A stretch of 64,000 bases of DNA from Longispora fulva (GTDB lineage: Bacteria; Actinomycetota; Actinomycetes; Mycobacteriales; Micromonosporaceae), in NCBI RefSeq assembly GCF_015751905.1, contig NZ_JADOUF010000001.1, positions 3,162,001 to 3,226,000 on the forward strand, given 5' to 3'. Below are positions 33,175-41,146 of the stretch, piece by piece (position 1 is the stretch's first letter; every line of letters begins with the position of its first letter). A program made the position numbers and the translations under genes. The notes beneath the pieces are model-generated. The model was not told where the DNA came from, made no database searches, and saw only the letters and a list, made by a program, of their open reading frames with translations.

Positions 33175-34556
33175 CGGGTACCCGCCCCGCGTCGGGCGAC
33201 GGACCTCGCCGACAACTGGCCGGCCCACCGGACCCGGTCGCCCGCACCGTGACCGTGGCCTGCGCCCGGGTCGGCGGCGCGGCGATCGAGGATGTCGCCG
33301 GCGATATCAGCCGAGCGCTGCGCGAGCACGCTGATCAGCGAGTCGGAGATGCCGTGGGTGGCCTCGTTGACGCCCTGCAGGTACAGCGAGCCCTTCGCGT
33401 CCGCCCCCAGATCGACGCGGTAGTGCCGATTGACCGTGATGTTCTGCAGCTCGATGCTGTCGGCCAACTGGCGCACCATCGTCGGCATCCGCGGGTCGTA
33501 GCCGGTACCCAGGAACACCACGTCGCACCGCACCTGGTCGACGCTGTCGCTCCTGTGGTCGCGGACCTCGAGCACGACCTCCTCGCCACCGGGCACGGGC
33601 TCGACCCGGGCACCGACGACCTCGGTGAGTCCACGGATGGTCGAGACCGGCTGGCCGAGCAGCTTCTGCCGGTAGATCATCGTGTACAGCTCGTCGAGGA
33701 ACGGCTCGGCGAGGCCGGCGTAGTTCGTCAGGTGCATCTCGTCGAGCACCTTCGCCCGAACCTTCTCCGGCATCGCGAAGAAGTCATCCACGAAGGAGGG
33801 GTAGAACACCTCGTTGACGAACTTGCTCGTCTGGTAGTTCTTCAGGGCGATCGAGCGCAGCAGCATCGTCGGGGACGAGCCGGGCGCGTCCTCGTGCAGC
33901 GCCATGAACATCTCGGCAGCGCTCTGGGCGCCGCCGATGACCACGGGCCGCAGGGGCCGCCCCGGGCGAGCCAGGCCCACGGTGCCGGCGACCCGGCCGC
34001 CGTACTCGGTGCTGTGCACGACACGGTCCGCCGGCAGGCCACGGAACACCTCGGGCACGAACGCGTCCCGGCCGGCGCCGAAGACCAGGTCGCGGCAGAG
34101 CACCGTGTCGCCGCCGGACAACGACACCACGAAGCCGAGTATCGTGCCGTCCTCGGCACGGACGGACAGGACGCGCTCGGCGCGGACGCCGTAGCGCACC
34201 TTGACGTTGTCCAGCGTGTCGGCCACCCACTGCTGGTACGTCGACAGCTGCCAGCGGAACGGGTGGAACGTGCCGAGGTTGACGAACTCGTCGAGTTCAC
34301 CGCGCTCGTGCAGGAAGTTCAGGAACGAGAACCGGCTGCGCGGGTTGCGCAGGGTCACCAGGTCCTTCAGGTAGGACACCTGACTGCGGGTCCAGGACAG
34401 CAGGAGGTTCCGCTGCCACTTCACGTCCTCGTACTGCTCAATGATCATCGAATTGGCGGCGACTTCGGGCGAGCCGCACTCCTCCAGGGCCACGGCCAGC
34501 GCAAGGTTCGACGGACCTGCGCCGATCATCAGGACATCAACATCGTGAACGGACAC
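33171..34556 (-). CDS. L-lysine/L-ornithine N-monooxygenase (NMO)
   Basis: A 461-residue class B flavin N-hydroxylase: FAD site 'IGAGPSNLALAVAL' (residues 11-24), the family's 'MIIEQYEDVKWQRNLLL' and 'RSRFSFLNFLHERGELDEFVN', NADPH site 'VVIGGAQSAAEMF' (205-217) and C-terminal 'FLGTGYDPRMP' near 350. It oxidises the side-chain amine of lysine or ornithine using NADPH and O2. No siderophore synthetase or NRPS is nearby; instead its stop overlaps the start of the MetRS-like gene, as expected for the first step of hydrazine formation. GTG start with GAGAGG upstream. Lysine is the likelier substrate by analogy. Confidence 0.92.
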   Translation of the reverse strand: MSVHDVDVLMIGAGPSNLALAVALEECGSPEVAANSMIIEQYEDVKWQRNLLLSWTRSQVSYLKDLVTLRNPRSRFSFLNFLHERGELDEFVNLGTFHPFRWQLSTYQQWVADTLDNVKVRYGVRAERVLSVRAEDGTILGFVVSLSGGDTVLCRDLVFGAGRDAFVPEVFRGLPADRVVHSTEYGGRVAGTVGLARPGRPLRPVVIGGAQSAAEMFMALHEDAPGSSPTMLLRSIALKNYQTSKFVNEVFYPSFVDDFFAMPEKVRAKVLDEMHLTNYAGLAEPFLDELYTMIYRQKLLGQPVSTIRGLTEVVGARVEPVPGGEEVVLEVRDHRSDSVDQVRCDVVFLGTGYDPRMPTMVRQLADSIELQNITVNRHYRVDLGADAKGSLYLQGVNEATHGISDSLISVLAQRSADIAGDILDRRAADPGAGHGHGAGDRVRWAGQLSARSVARRGAGTR

Positions 34557-34578
34557 GTGCGTACCTCTCTCTCGAAAG

Positions 34579-34608
34579 GTGTGGCGCGCCAGCGGTGACG
34601 CGCCACAC
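34579..34608 (-). terminator. hairpin between solute-binding-protein and N-hydroxylase genes
   Basis: A perfect 10-bp inverted repeat (GTGTGGCGCG and its complement) with a 10-nt loop, in the 69-base gap of an otherwise tightly packed leftward run. It could terminate or attenuate the transcript after the binding-protein gene, or stabilise a processed mRNA end. It lacks a T-run and sits close to the next ribosome-binding site. Confidence 0.6.
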
Positions 34609-34625
34609 GACGGCCGGGCTACGGG

Positions 34626-36263
34626 TCACTTGCTGACGGTCACGCTGTAGAAATCGAGCTCGCGGAACAGGGTCGGGTGGACGTCGTGCAGGCGCGAGGA
34701 CCAGGCGGCGGTGGCGGACTGGTACCAGATCGGGATGGTCTGCATGTCCTGCAGCACCACCCGCTCCGCCTCCTGATAGAGCGAGTTGGCCTGCTCCCGC
34801 GACGGCGCCGCGTCCGCCCTGGTCAGCAGGTCGTCGACCCGCTGATTGGAGTACTGGCCGACATTGGACGCGCCGTTCGTGCGGAACAGGGGGTTGAGGA
34901 AGTTCTCGACGGACGGGAAGCCCGCGACCCAGGCGGTGCGGTAGGCCGCGGTGATGGACCTGTTGTTCAGGGCCGTGCGGAACTCGCCCAGGGTGGTCTG
35001 CGGCTGGAACACGCACGGGTGCGCCAGCGTCCGCTCGATGGACTGGCAGACCACCTCCACCCACTCCCGGTTGCCGGAGTCCACATTCGACGTCAGGGTG
35101 ATCGGACCCGCGAAGCCCACGGCGTCGAACAGCTGCTTGGCCTTCTGCGGTTGGTAGGTGCACAGTTCGCCGCACTGGTTGGGGACGTAGCCCTGCACGT
35201 TGGGCGGCACCAGGCCGTCGGCGGGCACGCGCCCACCGTTGAAGATCTGCTGGATCAGGGCCGGCCGGTCGATGGCCATCGAGATCGCCTGGCGCAGCTG
35301 CCTGCTCGCGTACCGGCTGTCGAACATCGGAAACGCGATCGACTGGTACCCGAGGTACTTGTAGCTGGTGCGCCGCGACGGGGGCAGGTCCTTGTCGATC
35401 TGGTTGCCCTGGGTCGCGCGCCACGGGGTGAACGACAGGAAGTCGAGCTTGTCGGCCAGGACGTCGGCGTACGCCTGGTCCAGGTCGGCGTAGAAGCGGT
35501 AGTCGATGCCGCCGATCTGCGGCTTCCGCTCGCCGCTGAACCCGTCGAACCGTTTCACGAGGAGGTTCTTGCCCTTGGCGTAGGACACGAACTCGAACGG
35601 CCCGTTGCCCACCGGATGCGCCTCGAAAGCTTTGCGGTCGGCGAAGAAGCTCGGCGGCATCGGGTAGAACGCCGCGTAGCCGAGTCGGAGGTAGAACTGC
35701 GAGAACGGCGCGTCCAGCGTCACGGTGAACGTATGATCATCGACGATCTTCAGTCCAGACAGTTCCTTCGCCGGGGGCAGGGTACCCGGCTGCTTGCCGT
35801 CCGGGGTCGCGTTGTTGACCTGGTCGAAGCCTTGGATGTGCGCCATGTAACTGGCGCTCTTCATCAGGTTGGGCGAGTACGCGGTGTAGTTCCACGCGTC
35901 GACGAAACTCTTCGCGGTCACCGAGTCACCGCCCTGGAACTTCCAGTTCGGCTTGATCTTGATGGTCCAGACCTTGGAGTCCGAGGTCGTGATCGATTCG
36001 GCGACCGCGTTGCGCGGGGCGGCGGTCGTGGCGTCGAACTCGAGCAGCCCGCGGAACAGCGCGCCCAGAATGCTGATGCCGCCGACCTCGGTGGTGTTGC
36101 CCGGCACGAGAGCGTTGGCCGGTTCGGTCTCGCTGTAGGTGATGATCGCGCCGCTGTTGGCGACGGGCTTGGGTGGTGCGGTGGAAACGTCGCCACCGGT
36201 GCATGCGCCGAGCAGCAGACTCAGCACGGTGGCCGCGCACACGGCGACCGGGAACTTTCGCAT
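34626..36263 (-). CDS. ABC transporter solute-binding lipoprotein, family 5 (peptide type)
   Basis: A 545-residue SBP_bac_5 protein: lipoprotein signal 'MRKFPVAVCAATVLSLLLGAC' with the lipobox L-G-A-C, then the family pattern 'ITYSETEPANALVPGNTTEVGGISILGALFRGLLEFD' and 'KPNWKFQGGDSVTAKSFVDAWNYTAYSPN' through to 'RVVLQDMQTIPIWYQSATAAWSSRL'. Such proteins capture oligopeptides, opines or nickel for uptake. No permease or ATPase gene is present, so it is an orphan that may borrow another transporter or bind the cluster's product outside the cell. AAGGAG precedes the ATG at 36263; the dehydrogenase gene ends 42 bases upstream. Confidence 0.9.
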   Translation of the reverse strand: MRKFPVAVCAATVLSLLLGACTGGDVSTAPPKPVANSGAIITYSETEPANALVPGNTTEVGGISILGALFRGLLEFDATTAAPRNAVAESITTSDSKVWTIKIKPNWKFQGGDSVTAKSFVDAWNYTAYSPNLMKSASYMAHIQGFDQVNNATPDGKQPGTLPPAKELSGLKIVDDHTFTVTLDAPFSQFYLRLGYAAFYPMPPSFFADRKAFEAHPVGNGPFEFVSYAKGKNLLVKRFDGFSGERKPQIGGIDYRFYADLDQAYADVLADKLDFLSFTPWRATQGNQIDKDLPPSRRTSYKYLGYQSIAFPMFDSRYASRQLRQAISMAIDRPALIQQIFNGGRVPADGLVPPNVQGYVPNQCGELCTYQPQKAKQLFDAVGFAGPITLTSNVDSGNREWVEVVCQSIERTLAHPCVFQPQTTLGEFRTALNNRSITAAYRTAWVAGFPSVENFLNPLFRTNGASNVGQYSNQRVDDLLTRADAAPSREQANSLYQEAERVVLQDMQTIPIWYQSATAAWSSRLHDVHPTLFRELDFYSVTVSK

Positions 36264-36305
36264 GGCTCCTTCTTTCATTACGGGAGGCGGATCCTCGGTG
36301 GTGGA

Positions 36306-37520
36306 TCAGCGTTGGAGCGGCGTGATGCCAAGCGCCAACGGGAACGAGGGCCGGGCGCCGAGCAGATAGGCGCCGGCGGTCTGCAGGATGCGGTCCTGCG
36401 CCACGACGTGCTGGCACATGGTCGTGGTGTCGCGCAGCCAGCGGTCGAGCGGCGACGGCCGGTAGATCGCGGAGGTCTGCGACAGGTCGTACAGGCGGCT
36501 CACGACCGAACGGGCGGTGCGGAACGCGTGCCGCCGCGATAGTGGCAGCCCGGCCCGCTCCAGCGGGGTCAGATCGTCGAGCGATCCGCCGGCCGCCAGG
36601 ACCTCATGCTGCCGGCGCAGCGCGCCGTAGACCCCGTGCCGGGTGGCGGCGAAGTCGGACTCGCAGTCGGCCAGGGTGACCTGTGTGCGGTAGTCGTCCG
36701 ATCGGCCGACCGCGACGGACGCCTCCCTCGCGTGGTCGAGTGCGGCGCGGGCGACCCCGAGCGCGACGCCCGGCATGTTCCGCATGTGCACCTCGGGGTG
36801 GGCCAGCACGCCCGTGCCGCGGAAGACGTCGGCGAAGGTGAACGTGTGCTCCGTCGGCACGAACACGTCGGTGATCGCGTAGTCGCAGCTGCCACTGCCG
36901 GCCAGACCGGTGGTGTGCCACGTGTCGAGCACCTCGACGTCCGACCTCGGCACCATGAGCAGGACCGAGCCGGGCGACACCCCGTCGGGGCCGGGCTCCG
37001 GCGTCGCGTCGCGGTAGCGGAACGCCCCGGAGACCACCCAGTCGGCATGCGTGACGCCGCTGCCGAACTGCCAACGGCCGGTGAGTCGGAAGCCGCCGGA
37101 AACCCGCTCCGCCCGGCCGCTGGGGAACAGCAGCCCGGCGGTCACCATGTCAAGGATCGGGAACATCCGCTCGGCGACGTCCTGGTCCAGGAAGGCCGCG
37201 TACAGGCCGGTGTCAGACCCGATCATCGCGCACCATCCCGCGGCAGGGTCGCCGTAGGAGAGGGCTTCGATCACCTCGGTCTGCTCGATCGAATTGAGTT
37301 CGGGGCCACCGCGATCGCGACTGAACCCCATCCGGAAGACGCCGGTGGAGCGCAGTGACTCCACCACGTCGGACGGCAGCCGCCGGGCCTGTTCGATCTC
37401 GACTGCGCGGTCCCGCAGCACTGGGGCGAGCTCCCGGGCACGGGCCAGGATCTCGGCAGCGTCCGCGGGCCCGGCCACCTTCTCACCACCATCCGCGCCG
37501 TCCAGGTCAACCGCTGTCAT
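36306..37520 (-). CDS. acyl-CoA-dehydrogenase-fold flavin-dependent monooxygenase or oxidase
   Basis: A 404-residue acyl-CoA-dehydrogenase-fold flavoprotein with an Acyl-CoA_dh_2-type C-domain: 'ARELAPVLRDRAVEIEQARRLPSDVVESLRSTGVFRM', 'VSGGFRLTGRWQFGSGVTHADWVVSGAF', 'DTWHTTGLAGSGSCDYAITDVFVPTEHTF', ending 'DLSQTSAIYRPSPLDRWLRDTTTMCQHVVAQDRILQTAGAYLLG'. These traits resemble the group D monooxygenases (HsaA, HpaB-like, N-hydroxylases) rather than true acyl-CoA dehydrogenases. With the flavin reductase at the other end of the run it could form a two-component oxygenase. First leftward gene from the divergent promoter; substrate unknown. Confidence 0.85.
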   Translation of the reverse strand: MTAVDLDGADGGEKVAGPADAAEILARARELAPVLRDRAVEIEQARRLPSDVVESLRSTGVFRMGFSRDRGGPELNSIEQTEVIEALSYGDPAAGWCAMIGSDTGLYAAFLDQDVAERMFPILDMVTAGLLFPSGRAERVSGGFRLTGRWQFGSGVTHADWVVSGAFRYRDATPEPGPDGVSPGSVLLMVPRSDVEVLDTWHTTGLAGSGSCDYAITDVFVPTEHTFTFADVFRGTGVLAHPEVHMRNMPGVALGVARAALDHAREASVAVGRSDDYRTQVTLADCESDFAATRHGVYGALRRQHEVLAAGGSLDDLTPLERAGLPLSRRHAFRTARSVVSRLYDLSQTSAIYRPSPLDRWLRDTTTMCQHVVAQDRILQTAGAYLLGARPSFPLALGITPLQR

Positions 37521-37884
37521 CAACCATCACTTCCTCACTGGCTTCGAACTGCCGGCAGCGGATCGGTTCCGGCCGCTGGGAAGTCACTCAAGCGGAGTGA
37601 GACATTGACAGACAGCATTGGATGCCGGAGACAATCAATGGGCCCAGAACACGGCCGAGGCGGGCGGCGGGCGCCGGCGGACAGGTGATTCCACGGACCG
37701 TCGACGTTGCGCGGCCTGATGCGGTCGCGCGCCCGATCACCCCACGACCTGCGCGCCGATCGAGGCCCGGAGCCCATACACATCGATGGTTATTGATTTG
37801 TGTGAGTGGTCAAACCTCCCGGTCAACTCCCCCAGCCGCTGCAATGGGACTTCTTCCGATGACGAACCCCATGGAGGCGCCGCC
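37521..37884. promoter_or_regulatory. divergent promoter region of the cluster
   Basis: About 360 bases between the leftward dehydrogenase-fold gene and the rightward exporter gene. It contains a consensus TTGACA at 37605-37610 on the plus strand with a loose -10 candidate GACAAT at 37630, and an AT-richer stretch near 37785-37803 just before the exporter. No open frame with good codon bias. Both arms of the cluster should be driven from here. Confidence 0.55.
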
Positions 37885-39159
37885 GTGACCGCGACCACCG
37901 ACCAGCCCACGCACGTACTGGCCGTCCTGCGCCAGACCCCGACGCCGGTGCGCTATCTGCTCGGCGGGGTGCTGGTCAACCAGCTCGGAGCGTTCGTCCA
38001 GACGTTCATGGTGCTGTACCTGGTCTTCCGCGGCTTCTCCGCCGGACAGGCCGGTGTCGCGATCGCCGCCTACAGCACCGGATCCGTCCTGGGCATGCTC
38101 GCCGGCGGAGAGCTGGTCCACCGCATCGGGCCGCGCGCCACCATCATCGCCGCGATGCTCGGCTCCGCCGCGGTCCTCGCCGTCGTGCCACTGTTCAGCC
38201 GGCCCGACAGGTCCGGCCCGCTGATCGCCACGCTCTGGCTGGCCGGGCTCGCGACCCAGAGCCACCGGCCCGCGGCGGCAGTGCTGCTGAGCGACCTGAT
38301 GCCGGACACCATCCGCGTCATGGGCTTCTCGATGATGCGTACCGCGCTGAACCTCGGCGCCGTGCTGAGCCCGCTGATCGCCGCCGGCCTGGTCCTCCTG
38401 GACTGGAACCTGCTGCTGTGGTTCGACGCCGCCACCGCGCTGAGCTACGCGGTCCTCGCGCGCTGGCTGCTGCCGGACGTGCGGGTCGAGCGCGCGACCC
38501 CCGACGCGACCGACCAGGCCAGGATCGGCACCCGCGCCGCGTACGCCGTCCTGTTGCGCGACGGGCGCTTCTGGCTCTTCCTCGCCTCGGTGCTGGCCGG
38601 CACGGTCATCTATGTCCAGTACACCATCACACTGCCGCTGAAGATCAGCTCCGAAGGCCAGTCGACCGGCCTCTACAGCGCGGTACTGGTCACCGCGTCA
38701 GCCCTCCTGATCCTGTGCGAACTCAAGATCACCACCTATGTCACCCGCTGGCCCGGCCACGTCGCGGCGACGGCGGGCACCGTGCTGATGGGGCTCGGCG
38801 TGGCGGGCTTCGGGGTCAGCGGCGGCTCGGCCGCGGCGCTCATCGCATACACGGTCGTGTTCGTGTTCGGCATCATGATCAACGGGCCGACCATGTTCGC
38901 GTACCCCACGACGTTCCCCGCACCCGTGCGGGCCCGCTACATCAGCGCGCATCAGGCCACGTTCGGCCTGGGCATGGCGGCGGGCCCGCTGTTCGGCGTC
39001 ACCGCGTGGCTGGGCCTGGGCGACGGGGTCTGGTGGCTGTGCGGCGGACTCGGCCTGACGGCGGCGCTCTGCGCCCTGCTCGGCATGAGGCCCCCGCGCC
39101 AACCCGGCAGGCCCGGCACCCGGCGGGCGAGCGGACCTGACCGCCAGCTGGAGATGTGA
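37885..39159 (+). CDS. MFS exporter
   Basis: A 424-residue major facilitator protein with about twelve membrane segments. Motif A-like 'GELVHRIGPRATIIAAMLGSAAVLAV' follows helix 2, and 'SDLMPDTIRVMGFSMMRTALNLGAVLSPLIAAGL' resembles DHA1-type drug exporters. The GTG at 37885 is chosen for its ideally spaced GGAGG; upstream frames lack membrane character. It is the first rightward gene from the divergent promoter and the natural candidate to export the cluster product. Its stop overlaps a short open frame, then the cupin gene. Confidence 0.9.
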   Translation: MTATTDQPTHVLAVLRQTPTPVRYLLGGVLVNQLGAFVQTFMVLYLVFRGFSAGQAGVAIAAYSTGSVLGMLAGGELVHRIGPRATIIAAMLGSAAVLAVVPLFSRPDRSGPLIATLWLAGLATQSHRPAAAVLLSDLMPDTIRVMGFSMMRTALNLGAVLSPLIAAGLVLLDWNLLLWFDAATALSYAVLARWLLPDVRVERATPDATDQARIGTRAAYAVLLRDGRFWLFLASVLAGTVIYVQYTITLPLKISSEGQSTGLYSAVLVTASALLILCELKITTYVTRWPGHVAATAGTVLMGLGVAGFGVSGGSAAALIAYTVVFVFGIMINGPTMFAYPTTFPAPVRARYISAHQATFGLGMAAGPLFGVTAWLGLGDGVWWLCGGLGLTAALCALLGMRPPRQPGRPGTRRASGPDRQLEM

Positions 39160-39284
39160 CCAGGCACGACGTCACCGTCCTGGCGATCCGACCGGGGTCG
39201 GCGAGGCCCGATCCGCTGATCAACGTTCCGGCCCACCGCTTCCAGAACCTGCGGAAGGCCACCGTAACCACCGTGGAGGTGTGA
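39156..39284 (+). CDS. possible 42-residue peptide between exporter and cupin genes
   Basis: An open frame from a GTG that overlaps the exporter's stop (GTGA) to a TGA six bases before the cupin ATG. It fills the gap exactly and encodes a basic, mixed peptide including 'HDVTVLAIRPGS' and 'LINVPAHRFQNLRKATVTTVEV'. No family recognised. It may be a genuine small protein, a translational bridge, or a chance frame in high-GC DNA; the coupling geometry is the main support. Confidence 0.4.
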   Translation: MTRHDVTVLAIRPGSARPDPLINVPAHRFQNLRKATVTTVEV

Positions 39285-39289
39285 ACGAC

Positions 39290-39661
39290 ATGTTCGAGAT
39301 CCGCAACCTCGACCGAGACAACCTCACCAAGGCGCACGGCCTGGACTCCCAGCGCCTGCTGCCCTGGCCAGCGCTCAACGCCCCGTTCGAAGGTGCGTGG
39401 TGCGTCCTGCGCGCGGGCGACGAGTCCACGCCGCACTCCCACCACGACTACGAGATCTTCATCGCGATGACCGGCAGCGCGGCACTGGACGTCGACGGCG
39501 AGCGACGCGCGTTCGCCGCCGGCGACATCGTGCACCTGCCTCCGGGCTGCACGCACAAGGTCGTCAACGACACCCCGGGGGACTTCGAGTACTACGGAAT
39601 CTGGTGGGACGCCGACATGTCCGCGACCTTCCTCGCCAGGCACGCGGAGCTGTCGACGTGA
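39290..39661 (+). CDS. stand-alone cupin, probable N-N bond-forming half of a split hydrazine synthetase
   Basis: A 123-residue single cupin. The metal ligands fit the canonical set: His49 and His51 in 'TPHSHHDYEIF', Glu55, and His89 in 'LPPGCTHKVVND'; '(G)DIVHLPPG' is the second cupin motif. The opening 'RNLDRDNLTKAHGLDSQRLLPWPALNAPFEGAWCVLR' resembles, from memory, the cupin domain of cupin-MetRS hydrazine synthetases. The ATG at 39290 is preferred over GTG 39281 because GGAGGT is properly spaced only for the ATG. Its TGA overlaps the acetyltransferase start. It is proposed to act with the MetRS-like protein encoded at 31642-33174. Confidence 0.8.
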   Translation: MFEIRNLDRDNLTKAHGLDSQRLLPWPALNAPFEGAWCVLRAGDESTPHSHHDYEIFIAMTGSAALDVDGERRAFAAGDIVHLPPGCTHKVVNDTPGDFEYYGIWWDADMSATFLARHAELST

Positions 39662-40845
39662 GCGGCATCCGCCAGGTCTTCGGCGACGAGCGGTTGCACA
39701 CCGCCTTCACCCTCTATCCGTACGCCTTCAACGAGACACCGTCCGCCGGCTCGGCCCAAGAACTCCGCGACAGCCTGCCGTTCCATGAGGGCAACCACAC
39801 CCTGATCGTCGAGGAAGGCGGCCGGACGGTCGCCACGGCGGCCGCGATCCCGGCGCACCAGAACCTGCGCGGGACCGTCATGCCCATGGCTGCCGTCGCC
39901 TGGGTCGCAACCCATCCCGCCGCCCGCAGGCAGGGCCACAGCCGCCGACTGATGCGTCAACTGCACAGCGACATGCTCGACAAGGGCCACTGGCTGGCGG
40001 CGCTCTACCCATTTCACCCGTCGTTCTACGAGAGGTTCGGCTACATCGGTCTGCCGCTCAACCGCACGGCGTCGTTCCCACCCGAGGGGTTGGCATCCCT
40101 GCTGGGAGTCACACTTCCCGGTGAGGTGGTCTGGCAGAACATCCACGACGGCTTCGACGTCTACCGGGCGTTTCACCGACGCCTGCTGTCGGAGCGGCAC
40201 GGCTTCACCCTCACCCCCGACTACCGGGCCGTCCGGGCACGAGACTCCGCCGACCGCTGGATCGCCACCGCCACAGTCGACGGGGAGGTGATCGGCCTGC
40301 TCACATACCGCGTCGACGGGTACGGCGGGTGCCTGCGCGCCGACGAACTGCTGTACACCAACGCGCTCGGGCGGGCGCTGCTGCTCCAGTTCCTCGCCCA
40401 GCACGCGTACCAGGTCTCCCAGGTCGTGATCACCGTCGCGCCGGACGAGTTCCCCGAGACCTGGGCGACCTCCCTCACCGTCCGGACAGCCACCGAATCG
40501 GCCTTCCCCACGTCGCCGCCCCTGATGGGGCGACTCCTGTCGATCGACGCGCTCCGGGGCGCGCGCTGCGGCCCGGGACGGGTGGAGATCGAACTGGTCG
40601 AGGACGAACTGCTCGCCGGACGGTACCTGCTGGACGGCACCGGCGGGACGATAGCCGTCTCAACCACCCGAGGAGGCGCGGAGACAGCCACACTCACCGC
40701 CGCCGGGCTCTCCGGGCTGGCCTACGGCGTGCTGGACCCGATCGACGTGGTCGCCCGCGGCCTGGGGGAGATCTCCGCGGGTGCGGCGAGGGAGCTACGC
40801 GCACTCCTGCCTCCGCGCACGCCGCACGCGTTCGGCAAAGGCTAG
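39658..40845 (+). CDS. Eis-type GNAT acetyltransferase
   Basis: A 395-residue protein with the Eis architecture: an N-terminal GNAT domain with the acetyl-CoA loop 'VAWVATHPAARRQGHSRRLMRQLHSDM' (residues ~80-106), a second degenerate GNAT domain, and a C-terminal SCP2-like domain. The segment 'LYPFHPSFYERFGYIGLP' is typical of the family. Eis proteins acetylate amines on aminoglycosides and peptides. In triacsin and fosfazinomycin/kinamycin pathways GNAT enzymes acylate hydrazine intermediates, so N-acylation of the hydrazine or self-protection is plausible. GTG start, GTGA overlap with the cupin gene. Confidence 0.88.
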   Translation: MSGIRQVFGDERLHTAFTLYPYAFNETPSAGSAQELRDSLPFHEGNHTLIVEEGGRTVATAAAIPAHQNLRGTVMPMAAVAWVATHPAARRQGHSRRLMRQLHSDMLDKGHWLAALYPFHPSFYERFGYIGLPLNRTASFPPEGLASLLGVTLPGEVVWQNIHDGFDVYRAFHRRLLSERHGFTLTPDYRAVRARDSADRWIATATVDGEVIGLLTYRVDGYGGCLRADELLYTNALGRALLLQFLAQHAYQVSQVVITVAPDEFPETWATSLTVRTATESAFPTSPPLMGRLLSIDALRGARCGPGRVEIELVEDELLAGRYLLDGTGGTIAVSTTRGGAETATLTAAGLSGLAYGVLDPIDVVARGLGEISAGAARELRALLPPRTPHAFGKG

Positions 40846-41146
40846 CGGCGTCGAGCGGGCACGGGGGCGGTGCCGGTCAAGGGTGCCCGCCGACGAGCCG
40901 GAAGGTGGTGAGCATCCCGGCGGGTCCCCTCGATTGCGGCACCGGGACGGCAGGGCCCGGCGCCGGCATCAATAGGCGGCGTACGCGGGGCACCATCCGC
41001 ACTGCGTTCCCGGGTGTGACCCCCGGTGTGGCGACCGGGGCGTGCCAGGCCCTGGTCGCCCGAGCTGTCCGGCTGGGCCCAGCCCATCGCGTCCCAGCTG
41101 GTCGGCCGACTCGCGCCGATCATCACCCCCGCGCCAACACCGGCCG
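40846..41146. other. intergenic region at the right edge of the cluster
   Basis: About 300 bases between convergent acetyltransferase genes. No convincing gene, hairpin or known element seen. It precedes a stretch of lower-GC and broken genes, so it may contain a recombination junction. Confidence 0.4.

Noticed and set aside
33171-34556. Hydroxamate siderophore pathway
   Set aside because: The N-hydroxylase would fit, but there is no NRPS, IucA/C-type synthetase, acyltransferase of the siderophore type or ferric uptake gene, and no iron box was seen at the operon.
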